Positions 1 through 11,355 of a stretch of DNA of 64,000 nt are shown one piece after another (the stretch's first letter is position 1; each line of letters starts with the position of its first letter). The notes below the pieces were generated by a model. The model made no database searches. It was given only the letters and a program-made list of their open reading frames with translations, and had not been told where the DNA came from. A program made the position numbers and the translations under genes. This DNA is from Rhynchonema sp. JSB1_4 (Eukaryota > Nematoda > Chromadorea > Monhysterida > Xyalidae). The DNA is taken from NCBI GenBank assembly GCA_030248065.1, contig JASAMV010002809.1, positions 1-64,000 on the forward strand. Reading direction: 5' to 3'.

Positions 1-176
1 CTACTAAAACAGGAAGACGTACTGTATGTATTGTATGTCTGTGGCCCCCTCCCTCGGAAGGGCGGACGGGTCAATTTTCACGGGTAGCTTTGGGTATGCT
101 AAGGGGTCTTCGGGGGGGGGGGGGGACGGCACGGGCGCGGCGCTGTAGCCGGGCCGTAGGCACGGGTCCCGTCTAG
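1..176 (+). mobile_element. Helitron-like non-autonomous element, 3' part (cut by window start)
   Basis: The sequence up to CTAG at 173-176 matches the complete copy at 5497-5687: the CTACTAAA.CAGGAAGACG start, a GTAT microsatellite, a G-run and a GC-rich 3' end. The end has a small hairpin (GGGCC..GGC) a few bases before CCCGTCTAG and is followed by T, as expected for Helitron insertion between A and T. The 5' end lies just outside the window. The Helitron call rests on the termini only, since no Rep/helicase is present. Confidence 0.6.
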
Positions 177-378
177 TTTCAGTGAAATATAGTAGTCGGC
201 CTATGCCGTTAAAAGGGTAAAAACTAGGATCAAAGTGCCAAGGCAGTGTCGTACTTTGTGATGGCCTTCAAGTTTCGATGCTATAATGGGAGAAAACAAG
301 CATTTACCTCTTTCTTTGATGCTACAAATGGGCAAAACAAGGCTGGACGGACGTCCAGCAGTGCTGTCAAAGTACTGG

Positions 379-992
379 GCGCCCCGGCGCGGCGGGCTAG
401 CCAACACATACCTGAAACCATTGCAGAAACCACTGTATGAAACTGAAAAAATCTGAGTCCAAGGGAAGCCAAGTGGTGTCTCAGTCCAAATGAAACGACA
501 CTAGGTGTGACCCTATCGAGGCTGAGCTGTGTCTGGTGGAAATAAAATTGCGTTTGCGTCGAAGGCGAAACAACATTTAGCTTGCACGTGTCGAAATTGA
601 GCTTGCCTGTGTTTAAACAAAGTGAAACTCAGTCCAGAAACAAACGAACTTGAGTCTGACAAAATGGGACAGAGGGACAAAACTGCGCATGAGTCCATAC
701 TGAGGTTGAACTTGAGCCCGAAGGAAACAAACCCAGTCCAACAAACACGAAATTTTCGTTTGGACACCAGATTCAGTTTTTTTTGAAACTGAGCCAGGGT
801 CAAAACTAAACGTAACAGAGTCGAAATAAAACACATTGGGTCCATATGAAACGAAACCGTTGTATTTGAGTCCGTACGAAACGAAACTGAGTTTGATTCC
901 AAGCAACGGACACATTGAGCGAACAATCAGTTTCATAGTGGTTTCTGCAATGGTTTCAGGTATGTGTTGGCTAGCCCGCCGCGCCGGGGCGC
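379..992. mobile_element. Inverted-repeat element upstream of the methyltransferase gene
   Basis: Arms of about 67 bp are inverted copies: the left begins GCGCCCCGGCGCGG (379) and runs to about 447, and the right ends CCGCGCCGGGGCGC (992) from about 926. The spacer carries degenerate repeats of a GAGTCC..GAAACGAAAC motif. No clear target-site duplication was found. No gene is seen in 177-1046 apart from this element, which ends about 55 bp before the METTL21A start codon and so may include promoter sequence. Confidence 0.6.
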
Positions 993-1046
993 ACGAAACG
1001 CACAACAAAGCGACGGTTTTGCAGAAAATATCGATGCCAAAATCGA

Positions 1047-2073
1047 ATGGCGCTCACTCTGTATGATGCATCGAACCCGGTATTGGCCGAGTTTGGTCTC
1101 GCACGGAAGGAAGTGCGAGTGGACCACGCAACGGCCGGATTTCAGAATCTCACATTTTCAGTCCGACAAAATTGGAATGCTCACGGAGTGGCCGGAGTCG
1201 TATGGGAATCGGTTCGTTTCTTTAGCCATTTTCCGAAATATTCCGTACTCGAAAAGCCAGTAATTTTTGGTGAAATTTAATTTTCACAAGGTTTCAGGCA
1301 CTAATTCTGGCCACATTTCTGTGGAATCACAGCGAGAAGTGGATAGCTGACAAACATGTGCTTGAACTTGGCGCTGGAACGGGCATTCCGGCGATGACCT
1401 GCGCACTTGCCGGTTGGTATACACGATTTATTTATTATTGGATCAAATCGATTGACTAAGAATGTTGAACGTCCACGTTCCAAGACTAGAATACTTTCGT
1501 ACATTTTCATTCCAGTCATCCACAACAGCTGATGCACGCGACGTCTTGTTTCACTTCAGCTCACGTTCACTGCGGTCTTTCTTATCATGTCCATTGGGGA
1601 CACTTGAGCCCAGTTTGGCACTGGTCCAACCGTTATCTGCCTTTTCAGGCGCCCGATCTGTCTGGGCCACTGATGTTCACAGCGTGATCCCGATTCTCAC
1701 CGATAATATCGATCAAAACTTGCTGAACTATTCAAACGAACGATCTCGGATATCAATCAAGCCGCTCGATTGGACTTCTATTTCGCAAAACGATCAAAAT
1801 TTCTGGACAGCAACTGTGCCGGACCTGATTATTGGCGCCGACCTCATCTACGACCAACAGCTGTTCACGCCTCTTCGACAGGTGCTCATGTTTTTCGCCA
1901 AAATCAATGCAAACTGTGAATTTTTGATCGCCGTCAAGATTCGGTATCCAAAGGACGGTGCTTTTATCGATAATCTTAGATCGAAATTTGACGTGAATTT
2001 AGTGCATTCAGACAAAAATGTCGATGTCAAAATCTATCATCTTGTGATCAAAGCTGCTCAACAAGAATTATAG
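1047..2073 (+). CDS. METTL21A: METTL21A-type protein-lysine methyltransferase (HSP70 methyltransferase)
   Basis: Three exons, 1047-1211, 1298-1412 and 1649-2073 (phases 0 and 1), give 234 aa, close to the usual length of about 218. The N-terminus MALTLYD.., then FSVRQNW, GVAGVVWESALIL, the SAM-binding motif VLELGAGTGIPA, the post-I TDVH, the DLIIGADLIYD motif and IRYPKDGAF all follow METTL21A in order. The family is a cytosolic class I methyltransferase that trimethylates a lysine in HSP70 proteins. The start is the first ATG in frame and matches the family N-terminus. Seen: motifs and splice phases. Known: HSP70 specificity of METTL21A. Inferred: the same substrate here. METTL21B/D paralogues are less likely because the C-terminal DVKIYHL matches METTL21A. 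Confidence 0.93.
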
Positions 2074-2190
2074 GTTTTCAAATAAATATCCCTTATAAGA
2101 TATTACATACCATAAACCATTTTGAAGATAAAAAGTTGATGTGAAAAAAAGCGAACGAATTGTGCTATATGTCACCATACTGTATGTATA

Positions 2191-2469
2191 AGGCCGCTCT
2201 CTGACAAAAGCAAAAAGTTTACTACACACTTTTTGCTTTTTGCTTTTGTCAGAGAGCAAGAGCAAAAAGTTGACTTTTTGCTTGTTGCTTTTGTCAGAGA
2301 GCAAAATCAAAAAGCAAAAACTTGAAAAAAAGCAAAAATTCAAGCGCTTCACAACTTTTGCGTTTTGCTTTTGCTCTTTGACAAAAGCAAAAAGTCAACT
2401 TTTTGCTTTTGCTCTCTGACAAAAGCAAAAGTGTGCTGTGAACTTTTTGCTTTTGTCAGAGAGCGGCCT
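2191..2469. repeat. Palindromic element built from one repeated motif
   Basis: It begins AGGCCGCTCTCTGACAAAAG and ends with the reverse complement. The inside is almost only copies of GACAAAAGCAAAAAGT and its complement in alternating orientation. It belongs to the self-similar class described in the findings. It lies between the methyltransferase gene and the GT31 cluster. Confidence 0.7.
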
Positions 2470-2484
2470 AAGCCCAACCACGAA

Positions 2485-2823
2485 CTCATGAGACGACTGT
2501 TTTTGAAGTTGGCTTGTGCGGATCCAATAATGTTCAGGCTCCACGTTATTTCGGAAACGAAAGAAAGAGAAACGCATGTGTTTTTTAAAAAACACGCTCT
2601 CCACCTCGGTGCGTAAATTCCCTTTTGACTCCCAAAACATTTGTGTGTTGAACGACGTTGCTGTTCGCGTAAGCACGCAACAAATTGAGAATTGAGGTCA
2701 GCCAGCTGGAACTTGTCAACATGTCTCTCGGCCCAATCTCTTTCTTTTGTTCGCGAAAACACGTGTAACCGGTGCGTTTTTGAATCTGGCCAAGCAAGCT
2801 TTAAAAAGAGTCGTCTCATGAGC
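2485..2823. repeat. Inverted-repeat element with CTCATGAGACGACT ends
   Basis: The left end CTCATGAGACGACTGTTTTT and the right end, in inverted form, enclose about 340 bp. The internal block 2570-2715 (CACGCTCT...GTGCGTAAATTCC...CAGCCAGCTG) recurs diverged at about 19183-19305, so part of it is a dispersed repeat. The rest of 2824-3084 shows no gene, only AT-rich sequence with a short diverged resemblance to 26581-26690. Confidence 0.55.
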
Positions 2824-3084
2824 ACGTGGCTGGATTATGCATACCTAACAAAGGCATAGACACAATGTCAAGGCAAGCATCACTTAGTTATCTTGAACGT
2901 GAACTGAATTACAGTCAACGCTCTATATGGTGAATCGATCAGGACACGCATTTTTGTTCATTATATTGAATATTCATTGTACAGAGCAGCAACTAAGGAG
3001 GTTAACTGTAGACTGGGACCCAAAACTACGTTCACTACCTGGGGGTTTACTGTATAGAGAGAGTCGACTGATGTGTTCCACATC

Positions 3085-5223
3085 TCAGTTCGTTAACCCG
3101 ATTGCGCGTTGCGGCGTGTAAGTCTTGTGTATCGGCCATTGAATCATGAGTTCCTTCCAATGGTAGTGCAGATGGACGAAACAGCAGCCATAGCTCGGGC
3201 ATGAATCATACCCATTAAACCTCGGGTACGAAAAGCAGGGCGTCGACACTTTTTTGATGCCTAGATGATCAGCCAGGCCGCCGGTTAGCAGCATGTCATC
3301 AAACCAGAGCGCTCGAAGCATTTTCGTCGAAATTTTGCGCAATTCGTGACCCATCAATTCGGCCGCTTCTTGCGTGTAGATGGCGGCGTAGCCGTGACAC
3401 CAGTGGAAACGGGTCACTGACGCGTTCATGTGAAGGGCGTACATGTGAACGCTGCAAAAGTGGGGGAAAACTTATTGTGCAGTTGCTTGTTTTGTGCTCA
3501 AAAATTTCATAGGGAAAGCAGTGGGTTTTGGCACATTTGTTGACGGAGCGAGCACCACATTTAAGTTAAGGTAAAATTAAGTTCGATGCCTTGGCTTGTC
3601 ACGTCCACCGTTTGCTTGAAGTGCTGGCCTAAACCTATGACCCGAATTCTCGAAAGCGTAATACCACCCCCACCAGGGTGGTTGCGCTTTCGAGAATCCG
3701 GCCCAACAGCTTTTCACGCTATCAGCCGAGGTGAGATGAAAATAAAAGGGTTTATCCAAAACGAAAGGTATCTAGGAGAGCGCACCGCCCCTGTCGGAAC
3801 TTTCTCCACAAAGAAGCACCCGAAAAACGCTCACTCTCTCCTGAACTCTGGCGTTACACGTTCCCACGGTTCTCTCATGATCGATTTCTTCGTGTCGTAC
3901 ATGCAATGTCCAAGGATTGCCCTCTTTGGCAGGCTGTCGACTGTTTGCCTGAGCAGCTCAGTGACGGCCGTTGGCATCAGCATCGTTTCGATGTTTATGA
4001 CGATCATGAACGCAAGTTTGGGATGTTGTTTGGCCAATTTGTTGAAATGGCCGAAACATCGTTGCATCTTCAGATTCAGAACGTGGTAATCGTCGATCAG
4101 ATCCGTCGCGATCAGCATATCTCCATAAGTGGCTGATTCGTTCAGCAGTTTGACGGTGTCGTGCCTGTGAAGCCAAGATCGGTTGCGAATTGCGATCGTT
4201 GATTGAAACCGGGTCGCTGCTTGACAAGCTATAACTGCAAATGTTATGGAGAGATTCAAGATATCAATGGACGAGTAGTTTACGTGACTTGTGTGTGTGC
4301 GATAATTAGACTTCATGAAACGAACGAGTAAAGACATCAGGGCTTATTGTAATGTGGTCAAATCATCTCGTCAAATAAAGTCGTCGAACACATGTACTCG
4401 TTTTCGCGCTCATTTGGGGCTCATATTTGTTCGACGACTTTGTTTGACGAGATGAATTGACGATAAAACCATTGGCCGACACCAGCAGGCGAGGATAACT
4501 GATTTTTTGCAGAGCTGGCATGGATAAGGCACACTTTGGGAGAATATTGCAAATGTGTATATGAAGTCCGAACTACTTCATATGGTTCGTTTACCTGCTT
4601 GCTGTCCATCCGACGACGAAAAACACTCCGAAACCGAGCTTCTTCGCTTCGGGCAGCCACGTCCTGCGCACGATCTTTCGGAAACGTCGATCATACGGAT
4701 CCGATCGGACGTAGATGATCGCACCGAAGGTCAGATTGGGCAACGTACGAATGTCGTACTTATCGAATGTTCTGAAATCACTTGTGATTGATTTGTGAAA
4801 GTTAAATTTCATAAACCCAGTCCAAAGAATGTCAATTCCTGCCCACCCAGTCACCAACTCGTCATTCGTGACGCCAAACTTGGACACGATCAGGGTGGCG
4901 TTCGTGTATATTCGCGTTCGGGCATCTTGCCTAGCCGACGCGTGCACGCCCAACCACCTTGATATGTCGTATTCCGGTGCGATCAGCGCCGATTTGGCCA
5001 GTCGAATCGATCCATAAAGGCTGAGAATGGCGACCTCAAGCATTTCATGATGGTCGATGCCGTGGTAGTTTTTGTGTCGGACGAACCAGAAGTTCCTCCA
5101 CTCGGTTATGTAGAAGCATAACGTGAACAGGCCGAGCGGAGGACTGCTGAACGGCCGGGCACTGCGCTGCCAGATGCTTCTGCCCAGCATGTACAGGAAA
5201 TTAGACAGATTTTTGGCAAGCAT
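3085..5223 (-). CDS. GT31-like (beta-1,3-galactosyltransferase family) protein, copy 1
   Basis: Four exons on the minus strand, 4847-5223, 4595-4771, 3835-4164 and 3085-3451 (all phase 2 junctions), give 416 aa. GT31 features in order: a weakly hydrophobic N-terminus, FGAIIYVRSDP, the VRRTWLP motif (about residue 161), FGVFFVVGW, ATYGDMLIATDLIDDYHVLNLK, a second strand, HWCHGYAAIYT, and LWFDDMLLTGG, which replaces the usual ED.YVG. The metal-binding DDD is absent: the aligned segment reads VINIET (about 240-245). The family transfers galactose or GlcNAc in the Golgi. Loss of the DxD makes activity uncertain. The start is the ATG at 5223; a second ATG (MLEVAIL, residue 61) matches the start of copy 2. 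It is followed by paralogue copy 2 upstream. Confidence 0.85.
3643..3700. repeat. Short palindrome in intron 3 of GT31-like copy 1
   Basis: CGAATTCTCGAAAGCG at 3643-3658 is nearly the inverse of CGCTTTCGAGAATCCG at 3685-3700, with CCACCCCCACCAGGGTGG between. A related palindrome with CGCCCCTAGTGGCGG sits at 19327-19354. Its origin is unknown. Confidence 0.5.
4344..4475. mobile_element. Small palindromic MITE (GTCAA family) in intron 2 of GT31-like copy 1
   Basis: GTGGTCAAATCATCTCGTCA on the left and its diverged inverse (TTTGACGAGATGAATTGAC) on the right enclose a core with CATGTACTCGTTTTCGCGC. Related elements with the same core (ATGCCATGTAT..TTTCTC) occur at 18510-18635 and 57150-57297. 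Confidence 0.5.
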
Positions 5224-5496
5224 ACAAATACTGAACGTGCGCTGGTGAAGACCACACAGGCCTCACCGTGAGATTTGTCTGGTGTTAAAAAGACCACAGA
5301 AGGCACGTTTTCTGCCAGATGTGCAGAAAACGTACATGTGCATTACGTCTGAGTAATTACTTGTATGGGGTTGGCTGCTTGTAATATGACGTTTCGCCAT
5401 TTACTTTTCATCCAGAAAAATTCACATATTCGGTCGTTAAACGAGAGTGCACATACAGTACATGCCCGAGCCCGTGTGCCTGGATACCTGCTCACA

Positions 5497-5687
5497 TCTA
5501 TACTACTAAACCAGGAAGACGTACATATGTATGTATGTATGTATGTATGTGGCCCTTCCCTCGGAAGGGCGGACGGGTCAATTTTCACGGGTAGCTTTGG
5601 GTATGCTAACGGGTCTTCGGGGGGGGGGGGGGTGGCAGGGCACGGGCGCGGCGCTGTAGCCGGGCCGAAGGCACGGGTCCCGTCTAG
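5497..5687 (+). mobile_element. Helitron-like non-autonomous element, complete copy
   Basis: A 191-bp element starts TCTATACTACTAAA after A and ends CCCGTCTAG before T. A 3' hairpin (CGGGCC GAA GGCACG, one mismatch) lies about 10 bp before CTAG. It is a second copy of the sequence at 1-176, with a (GTAT)n tract and a G-run. It lies upstream of GT31-like copy 1. The rest of 5224-5857 shows no gene. Confidence 0.65.
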
Positions 5688-5857
5688 TCTATTGGCAAAC
5701 GTATGTACATAGGATAGGGACGACCAGAACTTGGCTCAGTTCTGTTTTGTCTGTATCTTCTTTCATACGTCTCACAAACGATCCATAAAGTAGAGCCAGA
5801 AGAGCCATGCTCGAACCAAATTCACCACAGATCAATCATAGGTAATTACTAGTGCGT

Positions 5858-7668
5858 CTATGCATTGCTGTTGTACACATTGTGTATTTGCCACTGAGTC
5901 ACCAACTCATTCCACGCGTAGGGCAGATGAACAAAACAGCAGCCGTAAGTCGGGCATGAATTGTGTCCGTTGAATGGCGGGTACGAGAAACAGGGCGCCG
6001 ATACTTTGCTGATCTTTAGTTTATCAGCCAGGCCCCCAGTTATCAGACTGTCGTCGAACCAAAGCTCCTTCAACATCTCTAATGGCATTCCATTTAGTTT
6101 GGCGCCGAGACGGGCAGCTGCCGGTTGAGTGTAGATGACGGCATAGCCATGACAGTAATAGTACCGCATCGCCGAAGTGTTTAGATGATGACTGTATAAG
6201 CGAATACTGAAAAAGGGGGAGAATACAACGGCTGATCTTGAATTTCGGTGATCGGAGCGAATCCTGCATTGTTTAGTGCGATTTTTGCGTTTATATGTAG
6301 GTGTACAAGATTTACTGCATCTGCTAATTTGTTGTAGTTGTTCATTTTGGGTTTGGGAACAATTGCCACGTTAGTGGCATGACGAAATCACTTAATATCC
6401 TCATGTAAAAATCGTACTGAGCAAGGTAAAACCGAGCCGATGCGATAACCAAGTTTGATATCGCCCAACGTAAATAATCCGTTGGTGCGGCATGAGATAG
6501 AGTAACGACAATTCAAGACACGGACATGGCAACTGTGAAACATTCAGGAAGGAAAATGAGGCGCCATTGAGAATTCTCTGGACAGAACACAAATACACAC
6601 CGTGCCTCTACAATCAGGCAATAAGACTCAGAGCCAACCTTAAAAATGTGTCAAAATTTACAGAAGCACACGGAAAGTATGAAACATTTCGATCAAACTT
6701 AACCGAATACTCACTCATTCCAGATGATAGGAACTGTGATTTCCCATGGTTCACGGAGCTCGGACGTCTTTCTATCATACATGCAGTGGCCAATGATTGA
6801 GTACTCCGGTGCACTGTTCACGGCTCGTTTCAACAGCTCAGCCAGTGCGCCCGGCACCAACATTGTCTCAATATTTAGGCTGATCATGAAGGCGAGTTTG
6901 GGGTCCGTTTTGGCCAGTTGATTGAAATGAGCGAAACAGCGTTGCATTTTCGGATTCAGAGCATGGTAATTGTCGATCAGGTCCGTAGCTATCAGCATAT
7001 CGCCGTACGAGGCCGACTCGCTGATCAAGTTAGCGTTGATCTGCCTGCGGAAACAATAATGCCGAAATGTTTTGGACAGACCTCGCTAAACAAAAGTTGG
7101 ATGAAGAACGCTGGGGGTTTGAACGGCTTCTTGCACGCTGCATGGCGTGTGAAGTAGTGGGAAAAGAGAACGATTTTGAAAGCTTGCCTGCTGACAGTCC
7201 ATCCAACCACGAAAAACACTTCAAAACCGATTTTTTTGGCCACCGGTAACCATGTTCCTCGCACGGCCATCCGGTAATTCAGATCATACGGATCCGATCT
7301 GACGTAGACAATCGCGCCGAAACCCAGATTTTTCAACGTTTTAACGCCTTTAAGCTGCCTGAAACTTCTGATTTCGAACGGAAAATTACTTTAGCTGAAT
7401 GCTGCTTCAAACATTTCGAACAATAACAAAGTTGAAATGCGAACATACATACATATGATCATAATTTGTACGTAACTAACCAGTTGTTCGAAATATTATC
7501 GTTGTACGCAAATAAGTTCACATGGCCTTCTTTCAGAACATCTTGACCGTTCGAATCAGGCCCACCCAGCCAATGCGCGTTGTTAAATTCCTGTTGTTCG
7601 TTGTTAACTTGCGCCAACTTGACCAACCGTAATGATCGATAGAGAATGATGACCAGCGCTTCCAACAT
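5858..7668 (-). CDS. GT31-like protein, copy 2
   Basis: Exons 7481-7668, 7188-7358, 6715-7044 and 5858-6206 give 345 aa. Exon 3 is exactly the length of its counterpart in copy 1 (330 bp), and all intron phases match. Motifs: FGAIVYVRSDPYD, VRGTWLP, FEVFFVVGW, ASYGDMLIATDLIDNYHALN, then SLNIET in place of DDD, YYCHGYAVIYT and LWFDDSLITGG. Intron 2 uses a GC donor (AG|GCAAGC). Upstream of the MLEALVI start the DNA still aligns with copy 1 coding sequence (W.DF...NKNN) but in another frame, with a stop just before the ATG. Either the N-terminus was lost by a frameshift or translation starts at MLE. It may be functional or an early pseudogene. Confidence 0.82.
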
Positions 7669-8018
7669 TTATTTCCAGGTTATTTTTGTTCGGGGTAACC
7701 TGAAAGTCCTTCCAAAGCCCCCACCAAACTGCAAAGTGCGGAATCTGAAGAGACACCGTGCCGAGGTATTTGTGGTGCCTGTTTGTGGCAGATGCACCCG
7801 TTGCACGTGGCTTGGCCGATTCGCCTTCCGGACTCATTATTTGCTCATTACTCTGTTTGCTATACAGCAAGACTTGTAAAGCATTCAATTTCCGTGTCTG
7901 TTTTCAGCCAAACCGGTTGCGAGCACCACCGGTTATGATCCGTTCTCACCAAAAGCATTAGTGCTCCTCATCAGAACTGTACTACAGTACTGATTAGAAT
8001 TGAATGTCACACGTATTT

Positions 8019-8330
8019 CCATCGGCTCATGTTACTTTGTGATGCTGCTGGCCGACTTATTCCCTTCTTCCACGTTCTAATGAAAGAGAAATTGAGTTTC
8101 CGAAAAAATTGTTTTTGGTCCTAAATTGGGATTTCTTCTGAAATCGACGTATTTTTTCCATTTCAATTTAATTTAATTTTAAATTTGATCGAATTCAAGC
8201 TTTTTCGACTTATTCTATTATTTTTTCAGTTTTTTTTGCAGAATCGGTCACACTCAATTTCTCTTTCATTAGAACGTGGAGGAAGGGAACAAGCCGACCA
8301 GCAGCAATACAAAGTGACATGAGCTGATGG
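8019..8330. mobile_element. TIR element (MITE), about 312 bp
   Basis: About 85-bp terminal inverted repeats: CCATCGGCTCATGTTACTTT on the left versus CCATCAGCTCATGTCACTTT reading in from the right, and both arms contain ACGTTCTAATGAAAGAGAAA. The spacer is AT-rich. No clear target duplication. It lies between GT31-like copy 2 and the GT92-like gene. The remainder of 7669-8641 shows no confident gene, except 7680-7790, which is homologous to copy 1 N-terminal coding DNA. Confidence 0.65.
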
Positions 8331-8641
8331 ACAGACTATACATCCATTTGGATGTATATACATGCAAATTGGATGTAGATGTATAGCGAATGTAATCACA
8401 GCTAAGAGTTCACTGCATGTGTATGCATGCACATGAGCATGTAACTTTCAGCCAAGTGTCACCTTGCAGACCATGAGCGACACTGGCTGTGTGCCAACAC
8501 GAGCATGCAGTAGTACATGCATGCTACCAATCACCATACGTTAAAAACGCCACCAGATTCTATTTTAATTGATGAGTAACTGTACCAAACACGAGTCTAG
8601 ATTTGCTATGTTATTGCAACTCGAAAACAAACATCTATAAA

Positions 8642-10964
8642 TCACATCCTGGCGTTATATCGCAGCCAGTTTTCACGCTCGGCAAATCGATAGCCGAGAG
8701 CTAATCTACCGACCGCACTCGCACATCTGAAGTACGACCAACAGATGTCGGGCGCAAATAAGAGCGGGCAGATTCCCGGATTATAGTCACTATAGCTGAA
8801 CATCCACTGCTTGGGGTTGTAACCTGAAATTACATCAGCATTCAGCTTGTGCCTGATCGTTTCTTAGGTTTCGACGCATTTACCATAAGACCGAAATCGT
8901 TTGTCGGCACTACTGGTCGCCAGATTGACCAGGTCTCGATGTCCACCAGTTACAAAGATGGCAGGTGAAGCGGGTGGTCCAACGAGCTGGCCAGGTTTGG
9001 CCAGTAGCGCGACCGTCGTCGCAATGATCCTCTCCCTACAAAAAACTGGGTCAATATTTTTTAGCTTAATTGAAAGCTATAAAAATATGTGAAACAACTT
9101 TAATTCCACTCGTGATCTAACATGTAGCCGGGTTTGACGCTGATCACAGCATTTCTGTTGACTCGATACACCGACTCAGGTCGCACGATGTATTTCTTGT
9201 CTGCTCTGCTTATCCCAGCCATGTTTATGTGAATGTCCTGATAATGGGCAAACCACGACATGATACTTGGATGTTTGTTCATGTGCGTATAGACGTGCGC
9301 ACGCTGGAATCCCATTGAGGCCGTTGCAGCGTGATCGGGATGCGTGAGCAGATCCTATTGCGAAAACGGAAAGTTTGGGATGACATCGTTGAACTGGCAA
9401 GTTTCCGTAGGTTCCTAATTTCACTGCTCAATGCGTTTTTGCAGATGCAGCCAAACTTCAGTTCGATGTCAAGAGAGGCAACAAGCTCAGCGCACAGTCA
9501 ACGAGCGACGCAATTGGCGCGTTTCGAATGTTTCACATTGTTTCAGTGTCACACAATATGTTGTGTCAACTGCCTGGCTTGTGTTGACTGTGTGGTGCTT
9601 GTTGCCTGCCTCGACTTCGAAACTGATGTTTGCCTACGCCTGTAACAACGCATTAGGCAGCGAAACTAGCAACATATGCCTATTACCTACTGTATGTATA
9701 TCTATGATGGCGGAAATGTTTCACCGACTTGTAGTCCCGTCCGTTTCCCTCCGAAGACCAACACAAACTCTCCGATTTCCATGAAGCCGACGAATTGCGT
9801 CCGTTCGAGTTTGTTTCGCAGCAGACAATCGTGATTTGTGACTTGGAAACCTCCCTCAAGCATCCCGTAAAGTCCGTCGTTGGGAAGAGCAGGAAAGCTT
9901 TGAGTGCTGACCTGAAGGGAAGCCAGTGCAAGATTGTGCAAGGGGAATGACAGTTTGGGAACCGAATGGGCGTATGGTATATACCACAGATGGCAGCAAG
10001 AACGAAAGGTTACGGCACACTGCATGTGCATTGAAACAAAGGCGCAACACTTCACCCACCAGCCCGTCCGACTCATAAACTTCCATCACAGTATCGACGG
10101 CTTTCGACACCGAATGCCAGTAGACATAGGCTAGATTCATACCCATTTGATGCCACAGCTCAATGAACTCGCACAACATCAGCCAATCTTTGAATAGCAG
10201 CAGCGGTTGGATGCAGATGGTCAGGAAGTGGTGATGCGGTCGGATATTGATCAGTGACATGCCGGGCAGGCTAGTGGAATGTTGGAAAAATTAGTGCGCG
10301 ATTGTGAGTCGAGCTCGTAACATACATAACATGACATTTTCGACCTGAATACTACCGTGGACACGCAGTCTTGAACAACGCTTGCAGTCTCGACTTGGAA
10401 AAGAAACCTATTCAGAGAAGATATCAGTTGTTCGAGTAAGCAAACCAACGCCTGTCCAGTCAGATAATACGGCGTGAGCGTACAGTTGCCTTCATTACAT
10501 GGATCACTCGTGTAGGAGAGATGATAAACACTGTCACCAGTATAGCCGTCGATTAGCACTGGTCGTGCTCCGATTGTGTAGACACTGAGTAGTGAGGGAG
10601 ACTTGAAACTGTGTGACAGTTCAATGGTTTGCTTTAAAATTCGCCAGCTGAAATTCGTTTTCTGACACTTTGAGAGAACAGAGAACAAGTTCTCACAAGC
10701 TCATTGCCTGCAATAAGGCTGCATTGTGAACTCAGCCTAAGCGTGCTGGTCAATTCAGCGTTGATCGGAGCACGATGTGTACCTACATACCTATAGTTAT
10801 TAATGCCTAATCTTGGGACAAAAACAAATTTGTTAGATGGCATTTTTTACGTCAGGCACCACTAACTCAGGACAGGCGTCACCAATGACGACCGATGTGG
10901 TCTCGTTGTTGACTGAATACGTGGAAAGCACGTAGAAACTGATGAGTTGCGTTAAAGCCGCCAT
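8642..10964 (-). CDS. GT92-family (DUF23) glycosyltransferase-like protein
   Basis: Seven exons, 10851-10964, 10345-10667, 10060-10270, 9729-9911, 9110-9354, 8884-9035 and 8642-8823, join in phase to 469 aa, typical of nematode GT92 proteins. It starts with a hydrophobic MAALTQLISFYVL. The GT92 core is clear: LFKDWLMLCEFIELWHQMGM, VYWHSVS, VTNHDCLLRNK, TQFVGFMEIGEFVLV, and KKYIVRPESV near the end. GT92 enzymes add galactose to N-glycan core fucose in worms. The usual DxDE acidic motif (FVD.DEF) reads MEIGEF here (about 260-265), so metal binding may be altered. The last two exons (ERIIATT..., ...RYNARM) are joined by phase alone; an alternative is a stop just after LDHEWN at 9100. Confidence 0.8.
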
Positions 10965-11355
10965 ACCTCACAGCCAATGTATGTTGCCCAACAATGACGT
11001 TCGCCAAATATTTGATAGGATAAGAGACGGTTAATTGTTAATTGATGGTCAACCAACGGTGTAAAAGGATGGCTGCAACAAGTCTGGAAGAATGTTTCCT
11101 TATTTCTGGCAGCCTCCAACACTTAGAAAGGTTGCATTTTGTCTTCACCCAAACGAGGCACCACATATACATATAGTTGACGTGAACACATAGCCCGACT
11201 GCGCGCAGAATGTCTCCAACATTTACCAATCGTTCAGCGACGCATGGAATTTTTAATTGGTTATTTAATTTGGTTTGCCCCATCCTTTCCCTGATTAGAA
11301 AAGTCTGTCGTTGAGGCGCTACGCAGCCCAATGCACCTTGTGTACGTCTTCAGAC
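10965..11355. other. Gene-free stretch
   Basis: Sequence upstream of the GT92-like gene, presumably including its promoter. A 97-codon minus-strand ORF at 11038-11331 has no motif I recognise and no supporting splice structure, so I do not call it a gene. Confidence 0.4.

Noticed and set aside
11038..11331. 97-codon minus-strand ORF upstream of the GT92-like gene
   Set aside because: No start context, motif or conserved splice structure; probably chance.
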